A DNA stretch of 60,000 nucleotides, taken from assembly GCF_000003815.2 (NCBI RefSeq), contig NC_049982.1, forward strand, positions 7,733,849 to 7,793,848, given 5' to 3'. Made by a program: the position numbers and the translations under genes. This stretch comes from Branchiostoma floridae. Taxonomy: Eukaryota; Chordata; Leptocardii; Amphioxiformes; Branchiostomatidae. The notes below the pieces were generated by a model. It ran no database searches. It worked only from the letters and a program-made list of their open reading frames with translations, and was not told the origin of the DNA. This document shows, piece after piece, positions 41,401-53,400 of the stretch; the stretch's first letter is position 1; the number at the start of each line of letters is the position of its first letter.

Positions 41401-44400
41401 GGAAGCCAACCCTACATTACTCCTACATTGTTGTGGAAATAAGTGTTTATGTAAATGATGTCATTTTTATAAAGTGGTTCAAATTAGACCAATACCATAG
41501 CATTCCCATTGTTATGTATGACTTGAATGCTGATATATTCATGACTTCTTTAAGATGTTACATCTCAACAATATTTCTGTCAATTTCCGTAACAGACCAA
41601 CTTTCTGGATAGATTGAAAGTGTGATAATACATTGGTAAAGGAGAGCAAACCATTGCACATACCCATGTTTTTACTTACTTACATATATCTGTTATACTA
41701 CTTATAAGAAGTATTTTTACAAGACCAGAGTTAAAAAAAACTATTTTGTCTCAAGGAGTATAGTTTACACACAAGGGGAAGACAATGCTGTTAGTTGGAT
41801 TAGTTGGTGAGACTCAAGTCAAGAATTTGTTGTGAGTATAAGAAGTGACAACTCTGCACCACACAAAATTACATGTGCTTTGTTAAAGTTACAAAGTCTT
41901 TAACTTTAAGTCTTGATTTTTGCAATTACTAAAAAGAAGAAGACTTCATTAAGATAATCAATGTAGGATGTACTTTTTAAAATCTTGATTCTAGAGAAAA
42001 GCAAAAACATTCCACTAAGAGACAGTAGCTACTGTCTACAAGTTACAACAATGTTACATGATAATTTGCAGAATGTCCAACAAATTGTTTCAGATTAAAT
42101 TCATCGTCAAAAGTAAATTGTGATGTTTGTACCTTTACAATACAAGTCTTTATGAAGAACGAGTAAATTGCGGTTATATTTCTTGCACCGACATTGCAGG
42201 AAGTGCTTTGTTGCAAGTGACTCCAGATGCAGGGTTCAACAGAAAACATGCAAGGTTACATACCTATAGATACAGCTGACAAGTTGGCAGCGACAGTGAC
42301 GTTAGCTGGCACCTTATCTCAAACACAGACGCAGTGGTTTGTTGACTCTAGCAGTGCATATCTCAACCTCAGCATGTACCCAAAGTGTACTTAATAATGG
42401 GGGACTGAGGCTTCCGCTGAGGTCGAAATGCCTTGCTTTACATAAACTTTGTCTGAACTTGGAGTACAAGAGTCAAGTAGTTGTGTATTGTATTGCAGCT
42501 CTGGGTACTAAGCTTTAGGGATCTTTGCCATGAGCACCAAGTTTTTGGGTGCCTGTCGCCATATCATTAGTAAGTTTTTACATCCTCGGGTATTTTGCAT
42601 CATTCCAAAGTCATGTACGACTTTTCAAACCACTATTACAAAGATTTGGATACATTTGTAAGAATAACCAGAAAACTAAAACTAATCATGTACTTGCATC
42701 TAATTTTTAACATCTTCATCTTACATGAATATGTAGGACATAACGTAATGGAATTTAGAATATGCACCATACCTTAAAAGTTTGTTTTTCTCAATTTCGT
42801 AAAAAATTATCGAGGATGAGGCCATCTCTCTGCGTCATTATGTGAAGAAGACTTTGCATGCCAGTACACAATTAGAAACAGAAATGCAATTTCAAAATGA
42901 CGCCTTTCATTTTGAATTTGGAAATATGCCAAAAATTTACTATCTCAAACAAGTCAAAAGTCTCTCTAAACATCATAATGTAGATGGAAGTCATTTGTAG
43001 GGGAGTAAGATGAACCTTTGTGTATTATCACGTAAGAAGTTGAAACATTGGTGCTTCCAGCATGTTGCCCTTGAGACTAAAAAAACGACTTACCAAATTG
43101 TATGTGACCAGTGTTAAACGCAGTGGGTGCCTTCATGTCTGAATGTGAGAGGAACATGCTTCTCATTACGCACTGGGTTATCTTAACAATAGTCTATTGT
43201 CAACATGACAAAAAAAGGTGCGCCTATTTTTAGTCCTGATGCACATGTATGCTGTACCCCTTCAATGACTTTCCTAAAAGTTAATTGCCACATACATGTA
43301 TTTGTTGATGCGAGGCCCTAAAATTGGAAAAATCTGTAGTATGCTTTTCTCTTTTAGTAGTTACAATTGATGGCATTCAGTAGGTTAGCGTCAAAAATGT
43401 CAGAGGTTGTGCTATTGTATATATTTTTGACTGTTGAGTTCCATCTCATCAGTGTTCTTGATGATGATCAAGTAAATTTTACATGCATTTATCCTTTCTA
43501 TCATCATGCATAAGTTATGCAGATTTTTCAAAATAAGATCATGCTATTTCTTTGTGAAAAATGAAGATAGTTTTATAAAGAATTTTACTCCAAACAAGAC
43601 CCCTGGGCCCCCTTTAGGAAAATGCCAGATAAAAAGCAGGGGTTTCTTGTTAAATCCTTCCCTGGGAAGTGTGATCTCCAGACATGGCAGGTTAGGCACA
43701 AGTAGAAACACCTGGGAGAATTCCATGTGGTTCATGTTATTCTTCTGAACTGCTAATCAGTTGGATGCACCAGCTAGATGAAAGATGAACACAAGAGATC
43801 AGAGAGGGCAGAAAGAGAGAAACTGAGATGTGTGTGATGTGTGTGATGGAGGATTCCTGGCCCTTGGAAGAGGAACGTTCCTCCTCCTGATCATTATGAT
43901 GATGTCAGGGTTCAGTCATGCCCCCCTAGCTGCTGGGCAGAACTGCCTGATGAAGCACCATCTGGCCTGCCCCTATGCCTCTGTTTACCTGAGCATAGGT
44001 TGAGTAATCACAAGGAATGGGATGGAAACCAACACGCCTACACACTTTTATGATTTGTTTATCAAAGAAAAGGGATTTTCAATGGATATTTTGATAATGT
44101 AGTTTGATATATATAAAAGATGTAGTAGGCAGAATGAGATATGTGTAAGGTTGGATTACCAGGTAACATAGTGTATTAATCATTGCACTTGTGTGGGTGT
44201 GGCATCCTTTCATCATTTTTTTTCCTTCATTTTTGCGGCTCAAGGAGAGTTCACATCTGGTACGTCCACGCTGTAACTAAATGTTGTGGATAATTGTCCT
44301 CGTCATTTTCCTTGTTAAAGCTGAAATGTTTCCCCCACGAGTTTTGTGTTGGCAGTCCAAGTCACTGCTGGAACTTGTCCAAACGTTGGAGTTCCCAGCA

Positions 44401-47400
44401 AAGTTTGCAATTAATTATGACGCCCTCGGCACTAAAGACCCAATTGTTCTAATCAATGAGGTATTTGTTGTCATTGTTGGCTGGCATGCCAGGATGGTAA
44501 AAAAAACACCTATGCATATATGTGCGTGTGTGTGTGTTTTCATGCAGCATAATTGTCAGACAGAAAACTGTTCAAATCCTGGCATATTTCCCATTTCTGC
44601 CATCAAAATTAACTTCCTGGCAGACATATAGAGAGACCTGTTCACCTTGGTTGGCATAGTTGACCTGCCAAGTTTTCTCTCAGCTTGAGATTGTAACAGT
44701 GTCTGTCTGCTTTTACTTAGCTTTCTTGATAATATTCAGGTACGAAATGTAATGGTTAAGCAAAAGAGACATCAGTTTTTTTTATGCATGGCTTTCTGTA
44801 TTTTCCTGCAGGAATTTGCTGCACTGACGAAGGAGCTGAACATGTGTCGTGAGCATTTATTGGAAAGAGAGGAGGAGATCTCTGAACTCAAGGCCGAGCG
44901 CAACAACACCAGGGTCTGTCTAAACTACACATGTTATCCTGACTTTGTACTTTTCTAATTTGATAGATTGCTCTACATGTTATTATGTTTTCCTGAAGGA
45001 GAAAATGTATTGTTTTGCTTCAGCCAATCAGAAAAAAGAACAGCAATGACGTTGAGTATTATGTGCTAAACATAGGTTCAAGGGAAAACATTTTTGCAAA
45101 ATTATTGCCTTTCTACTATTCTAGTTGTTTTCACAATGTAATCTTATGTCAGAAACTTGACCCTGTCTCTACTGTGCAGTTAGATTTACAAGAGTGGAAT
45201 AGTTCCTCTTTATATGTAGCTCTCCTGTTGTAGGGGTTTATATGCTGTAATTTTAGTCAACCCATGTTTCTTCTGTACAGTTACTACTAGAGCACCTGGA
45301 GTGCCTTGTGTCTCGCCACGAGCGCTCCTTGCGGATGACGGTGGTCAAGCGGCAATCCCAGAATCCCGCAGGGGTGTCCAGTGAGGTAGAGGTTCTCAAG
45401 GCTCTGAAGTCACTATTTGAGCATCATAAAGCTCTGGATGAAAAAGTGAGTACTTCTGACCAGGTTATTGGCAAGAAATTGCCTTGACTCTAACCATTAA
45501 CGTAACAAGTGTCATGCACATTATTTCAATACACATTGAGAAGAATAGTGTTGAGCATTTGTGTGTGTAGAACTGAACATATTCTAATCTTTTGATCTCA
45601 TGAAAGCAACAAAATAGCTCTTATGAACTAGTTATTGCAAAAGTGTATACTGCATGTCCTTGTGGCAAACATGTTGTAAAAAATCGTGAATAATCCATAC
45701 TAGATTTTGATTATGTCAAGCTAAGAGTGCTCAGTGTGTTAACTCTAGCAAACTTTTACATGTGGTTCCCCTGAAGTGCTGTATTAATGTGATGATGTGT
45801 TTTCTCTCCAAGGTACGAGAAAGACTTAGAGTAGCACTAGAAAGAGTAGCAGCACTAGAAGAGGAGGTGGCCAACAAAAACTCTGAGGTTTGTATCCTTA
45901 CTTAGAAATCAGTATTCTCAATAAGACTATACATTAGGTTTTGTAACCATCCTCAAACTTAACAACCTAAAATGTTATGTGAAAGGTGCTTAGTTAGCAT
46001 CAAATAATGGATACTACTACTACTTCAACACCACAAAAGGCAAAGAGTTTACACTGTTGTACTTGGAACACTTCCCAAGGCCAGTCTTAATGCTCTAAGA
46101 AGCATAAACTTCTGTACAACCTCTTAACCTCATGCCAGTTAGAGTGTGTAAACATCTGAGGATTGTTGGCAATTTAGACTGCGATGGATTTCTGAGGTTA
46201 AGTACCCGAAATTGACCTGTCAAAGTGCCAGTGCTAGTTGCCAATTTAGTACAGGAGGGCTTTGGGTTAGTAACTCCATTGATGACACTTGTTGGGTGTC
46301 CTGACACTTTTGACTGGCTATGAAAACAAAGTCTACGACTCATTACACCAAGTGTGCTGTTTAACTTTAGGTAGTACTTTGATCATTGACCAGACAGTGA
46401 TGCCGTGACATTTAGAGCAGAAGAATAAAGGCCATTTGTTTGTGTCTGTCTATATTATACTGTTATGAGGAAACTCGGTGACATATTTTTACCCCCTCCA
46501 ATAATTCAATTGTAGATCTCATATAGAAGAGTGAGTGAGTTAATGTAAGACTTTTCGGTCTTTTTGTGTTGTCAAACTAGAATGTTTGGCATTTCTTTAG
46601 ACCAAACATCTAAACCTCACTTCCACTGTTGTCATAACCCGTGAGTGCCATCCACAGACTCAACAAACGGCTACAGGAAAAGAATTTCAACATATCTGTT
46701 ATTGTGAAACATATCTGTTGCAGTGTGTACAGAAGTCTTGTTGGGTAAAAACAAAAGTTTCTTTTGAGAACCGTGGCATCCTTGTCCTTTATTTCTCAGG
46801 TTTAATGCGGGTAAGTTATGAGTTATAAAAATGGTTGCCCAACTGCCAGCATGTTGTCGCAATTTTGTACTCTTCTGTCCCTTCTTCTGACACAGTTATG
46901 GGCAGCAATTTCTATCTTTACAGCCTCTTAAGTCTAAAGCTGTAAAAGATGGGAAGTTGAAACATGAAGCAAGTTTTATCTATTTCTTCTAACACTGTTT
47001 CTATATCTATCTTTTTCCATTCAAACATATTTACATACTCTTATATACATACATGCATTTCGATACAAATGTCAGCTGTAACTGGTAAAGATTTACACGA
47101 GGAGGAGCTTGTTTGCTGGAAGACTTACTGGATACCAGTAACCCGTGAAGCAAAGGATGATGCCTGGTTGGGAATAAAACCAGTGTCCTTTGGTCCCTTC
47201 CTCAGCTTGATGGGCTACGTGGGCAGAAAATGGTGGAGAAGGGCGGAGACGAAGGCGATAGCACGGTCGAGAAGATGGAGGATGGAGAGCAAACGCAGGA
47301 GACGACCAGAACCAATAGTTTACCTGGAAAGGTAACTGAGCCGCTGTGGGAAGTACTGTAGCGGTGTATAAACCCGGTAGAGAACAGGGAACAAGCACAT

Positions 47401-50400
47401 AGCGGGATCTCACATACCTCACAGTCACCCCATCCCATCCCTATATCTTGTTATATTTGAGGTGTTGTGTTTCTTCAATTTCTTTGCATGGCCGTTCTTC
47501 GTTTTATTTCGGTAACATACGAACACCATTGGCTTCTAAGTTGCTTATCGTTTTGCAATCTCTCTAGTCATTTTTTTGCAACCTATCGGCATAGGCAACA
47601 GTGTGGAAGTGTATATATATATGATATGGCTTCAGACAGAGCCGTGGGAGATGCGTAGTTGCCTGTTTGGAATTATTATAGCTTTTTTAATTTTTGCCTT
47701 GTTTCTTTGTTTCTTTCCTTATAGCGTCTGTCAAATGGGTCAATAGATCCAGACGATCACGTGAGCCGTGTTGTCGAACTCCAGGACACGCTGGAGAAGC
47801 AGAATGCGGACCTGAAGGCGGCGCGGGACCGGGTGAGCGAGCTGGCGGGACAGATCTCCGGGCTGGAGGACAGCCTCCAGCAGGCACAGCGAGACCTGGT
47901 CAAGTCCTCCGAGTCGGCCGCCAAGCAGCAGAGAGACTTGCGAGAAGTGAGTTGTCTTTTTTGGCTTGCTTTTCAGTGCCCTGATGACTTGCTAACAGCT
48001 GGCTAGGGAGTTGACAAGATGTTGTGTAGACTTGCAAGAAGTGAGTTGTCTTTTTTTTTTTCTTTCTCCTGTCTGTGCCCTGATTTGTAATCTCCAAGCT
48101 GATCCTACGGTAGCATAAAATAGTATCAAAAGCTGCCGACCTAGGAGTGTGTTTGGCTACTAGTGGCTGATGACTCCCTATGGCCAGCTGTACTACTTAG
48201 CCAGCTTTGATACTATCTTATGCCACTGGTGAACAGTTGTGAGAAGAAGAAAAACGCTGCTGTTTACTGAACGATTGAACCTTGTATTGCTACAGGCCAT
48301 GGCGCAGAAGGATGATTAGTAGAGAATTATCAATTTTGGCTTGGTAGTGTCACTGCTGAAGTAATACAGTTGTACGGAAAAAACACTGCTACTTACCGAA
48401 CAATCCATGTATTTCTGCAGGGGACGGCACGTTAGGATGATTGTAACAGTGGATTATCAATTTTGCAAGGTTTCTTTGCTTGGTAATGTCCCTGCTAACG
48501 TAAGGTAGGAAAAACACTGCTGCCTACTGAAGGATTGAACCCTTGTATTCCTGCAGGCCATGGCGCAGAGGGAAGACATGAGGAGAGAATCACGACGCTG
48601 GAGAAGCGATACCTCAGCGTGCAGCGGGAAGCCACGTCCATGCACGACCTCAACGACAAGCTGGAGACGGAGCTGGCCAACAAGGACTCGGCGCTCAAGC
48701 AGTCCGAGGACAAGGTAGGCTCACTCACTCTTACTCACTTTCTGATTTATTGACTGTTGTTCCCCATCTGGAGAGGTTGTTCCCCATCTCAAGGGGGTTC
48801 ATCATTTTCAACCGGTGCAGTGGCCGAGTGGGTAGAGTGTTCGCCTTGCATTCGGTTGGTCGTGAGTTTGATCCCCGACCGAGTCATACCCAAGACTTTT
48901 AAAAATGGTACATGCTGCTTTCTCTGCTTACTAGTAGCACTCAGCACTAATGAGGAAGAGTATGGCAGTTAAACACACATCACTACCAGTGGACTAGTGC
49001 CCCCCGCTGTAGTGGCTTGCACAGATGTGTGGCCCAACGGCTACAGAATTGGAGATGGCCCTCACCCCTAAGTATCTGTTAGAGATGTCCAGGCAAAAAA
49101 ACATCTTTTGTTTGATCTTGGCCAGGTGCACATTATGCAGATAGAACACGTGACTCAGTGAGCAATGGATCATAAGTTGCAGGAAGTCTATGGTGCCCAC
49201 CCTCTCTGTTTAGGGATGGTTGTAAAGCTCTGATGATGTAGATGGCTTCTTTAATCCCTATAGCAAAAATATCTGGTTCTATGTCCAAGATATTAACAAG
49301 GTTTGACTTTGACTTGCTCAAATTGCAACAAGACGATACAGTATGCTGCACCAGGCACCAAGATGCTGATGTTGTGCAGCATACACATTAAAACACATAC
49401 ATAGTACAATACAATAATAACTATACATCATCATAATAATACATCATCTAACGAGGTTTATCGTTTTCCATTTGACCTTGGCCAGGTGCACCAGCTACAG
49501 GAGCGTCTGGAGCTGGCGGAACAGTCGCTGTCGCAGCTGTCCCGCCGCGCCGACCAACTGCCAGGCGTCGAGGCAGAGCTGGCAAAGCGAGACGCAGCCC
49601 TCACTCAGGTAGGTACACCTGGCATCAGCCCTGCTCCTCCCTCAGTACAGAGGGGAAATAGACTGGCCCTGTTTGAAATGGCTATTATATGGAGCGTTCC
49701 ACTGGAAATTAGGGGTCATCTATATCTATATTTATAAGTAAAATATTCAATTTTCGTTACTGTTTTAGCCAGCCATGGAAGCCATTGTAGAAAGAAAGTC
49801 ATTTCGTCTACCCTAGTTTTCAAGTGGAATGGTCCAATCTAGCTTGAATCTTCAGACTTTGTTGGACCAATCTACTTTGGATAGGAGAGTCTTGCTGTAG
49901 AAGTGAAAGTAGGGCAAAGGTTGAGGCTGTTCAAGGATAATCATGTAGTTCATGTTAAGGGGTGGATTAGGTGTGGAAGCTCAATCTCCCAGAGTAATAT
50001 GTGTACCGCCATTGACACAAATATTCAATCACATTTGTGTAGTGGATCTAGTTTATGCCACCATATCCGGTGTAATGCAGTGTCTGTGTGAATCGGGTCA
50101 ACTGTCAGCTATTCCATGGGAAGAAAAAAATTGTGATGGAGGAAGCAAATCTGGAATAGCAATTGTTGGAAAATGTTGAAAACAGATTTAACCAGAAATT
50201 TGTTTATTGTGAGATACAGTCGAACCTGCACAAGAAGACCACTTCGGCAACCGATACAATCTGACTTATGCAGGCTTTTAGCTAGGATTTCATCATAGGG
50301 TGTCCAAATTTCTTGCGAGCGCTGCAGGTGCAAGTTTTGTAGGGGGTCTAGGGACATCCTCACTCAGAAAAGTTAGAAATTTGTAACTCTCTTAAACACC

Positions 50401-53400
50401 ATTTCCCACATTTTGAGGTGGAAATTTGGGGAAATGAAGCAAATCATCTGTCAACAGGCCACAGCATTCCTGGCCGATCAGAATTTCATGCTTGTCAGAG
50501 GATGTGCTCCCAGTGTAAGGGCTTACAATTTCAGTTATTTTTTTAACAGGCCTTACAATGTATGCCAGTACGCCTGCTTGGCTAGAAGCCTGGCCTATGT
50601 AGACGAATGGTCACTGCAGACAGGATTTGTAATGTTAATGTCAAAGGAACCACCAAAAAGTGGTCACTTGTGCAGGTTTGACTGTCCCTGGATTTCACAT
50701 TTTGGGATGTATAGCTTGCTTTCTGTAGTGTTTCATTTTTTCTCTCTATGCATTTTTATGCGCTCACCACAATGACACCCCTTTGCTTCCCACAATTTTT
50801 CAGATAACATGGAGTCAGAAACAGGTAATTCTTGCTGTCAGTAGAAGTGGGTTTGCATAGCAGTGCAAATGATACTGGACACCCCTGTCCCTCAAATGGA
50901 ATAGTCCTGATGTGCGGAAAAGAAACTATATATGTGCTGTCATTTTGCAGTAATTAAGAAGTCACTAAATAATCCTATTTCTTAGTCGGAAGTTCCAGTC
51001 TTCCTTTGACACAATGGTATGCTTGGACTATTACATTTTAGTGTGGGGGTGTCAGTATTCATTTGTCAAATAGGTGTTGGGAATTGCAGTGCTTTTAGAT
51101 GCACGCAACAGGGCTCGAAATACTTTATTTCTGCTTTCTGCCTTATGTGATTCATAACACTAAACAACTGGCATTTTTGGGGGGTTGTCCAAATGTTTTT
51201 TCTGCTGTCTCAAAAATTTTCTTGCAGATTGCGGGCATGTATTTCGAGCCCTGAATGTCCTGTTTCCATCCCATTCCCCCCAAATAACAACTCATTGGTC
51301 AGACTTTTAACGGAGAGGATTTCAGATGGTCATGTACTAATTCTGTTGTCTTCCCAGGATCTACTAACTAACCATCGTTTTACATTCCAGTTTCCCATAC
51401 ATGGTGTTTGCCCTGCTTTATATACTGTACTACATGGATAGGTTAGGGGACAGAGTGTTCAAGATATATATGTATAATGTAGCATTTACAGTACAGTGTT
51501 AAGTACAGTGTCAGTCATCTAAAAAAAATCACTTTTCTCTTCATGGTGACACAAAAGAGACGAGCAATTTATGTTGTTTTTTACCTTTGACCACATTTTT
51601 GTTGGGTGATTGAAAAGCATTTCCTTTTTTTTCTGAATCCAGTGCCATATTTGGTTTATGGTTCCACTTTTGGAACATACCATTGCTTTTGTTACCAGAA
51701 ATTCCTATGGTATGCTCTTCTGCTTTTATTTCAAACTGATAATCCAACCCTACGCACCAACGTGTTAACGGCAACTTCGCCTACTTTGTCATTACCCTGA
51801 CTGTTGCTTAACTCGCCTACCTGCTGATTTCAACAATCCACTAACCTAACTGACTTGCTTACGGACACTTTTCCTTTACCCAGTGTTTTAAATCCACCTA
51901 CTAACATTATTATAATGTGTTGCTTCCTGTCAAGCAAGAACACCATGGTCTGCCACAGGTTTGCCTGATGTCTCTTTCTCCTAACATGGACTTAACTTAT
52001 CCTTGTTTTTTTTTCTCTACTTTTTACTGTAGTACACGGGAACTACAATGGTATGAAGTCACGTTCTCTCACTTTTGTGTCACTGGTGTCGTGGATCGTG
52101 TGTGTGTAGTGCCACTCAGATGGGCTGTATGCAGTAACTTAGCTGGCGATCGATGTTATTGTTTTCCTGTACTGTGGACGTGTTTACATTTTGCAGGCAT
52201 ATTTTTTTAGTTTTTCTGTGTGTGCATATACATGCAAAGTATATACAAAACGTAAATGTGTATATACTGTTACATATATGCAAACTGTGCGCTGCAACAG
52301 CAGGCCATTGAAATGTTTCTTCAAAGGGTTGATTCTAAAACGATCACTGTAAGATTAAATGTGATCACAGGCGTACATTTTATTTTTTTCTTGTTGTATC
52401 CTTTGGTTGCAAAAGATGTTTTTGTGGAAAGATACTTTTTCGTAACCATAAAGTTTCACCATTAAATTTTGTCAAAGCTTTGGAGGATATTTCGTTGCCT
52501 TGGTGTCACTGTGATCATTTTGCTTGCATGTTGATCATACGTAAAGGACATTCCGGTTGACAGTCGGAATGTTCTGTGTTTTTGCCCTGGTGTTCTGACA
52601 TGGTCTCTCCCCCCAGGCTGAGGAGCGTCACGGAACAGTAGCGGAACGGCTGGCTCACCTGGAGGACCAGCTGGAGGAGACCACAATGGAACTCACCAGG
52701 GTAGGTACAGGGGGGGTAGGTACAGGGGGGGTAGGTACAGGGGGGTAGGTACAGGGGGAGTAGGTTCAGTGGGGGTAGGTACAGGGGGGGTAGGTACAGG
52801 GGGCCAAGCACTGGAACTGACCAGGGTAGGCACAGGGGGGCTGAGCACTGGAACTGACCAGGGTAGGTACAGGGGGGCCAAGTAGGGAGCCTTGTGGGAC
52901 ACACAGTGGGGGTTAAGCAAAATTTTTGCCCTTAAATTTTACTTGTAAACATTGTAAATAGCCAAACTTGTACAAGCTAGCATTACATGATTATACATGT
53001 AAGTTTCTGTTTTCCATTGTGGTTTTACATGTATTATAAGTAAAATATGTGTGAAGGAACTATGGTATTGTTTCAACTTGGAACTCAGAGATACTGCAGA
53101 CCATGAAAAATAAAATTACACTAGTGGTTCTGGCAACTATTGCCAGAAGCTTTGCTGAGAGGGACAGGAAAAAAGAAATGAGAAGAAAATGTTGTGCCAT
53201 AGAATAGGCAGAAAAGAGTAGAAGTAATAAAGTGGATCCCCCCAATGACCAGGAGGTCAAGGGACTAGGCAGGTAGGTAGGTACATGTAGGTAGGATAAC
53301 AAGATGGCGCTTAAGCCAAGGTGGCCCTGCCTTGACAGTGTTTTCCTTTTGCCAGGCACTTCAGGGATTGAGAAGAAAATGATGTGCCATGGAATAGGCA

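Noticed and set aside
44281-44631. 116-codon open frame before liprin exon 2
   Set aside because: No similarity to liprin or any family I know, and it is not in phase with exon splice sites.
47694-47984. Alternative-frame open frame over liprin exon 6
   Set aside because: Shadow of exon 6; the family frame is the one giving VVELQD...QRDLRE.
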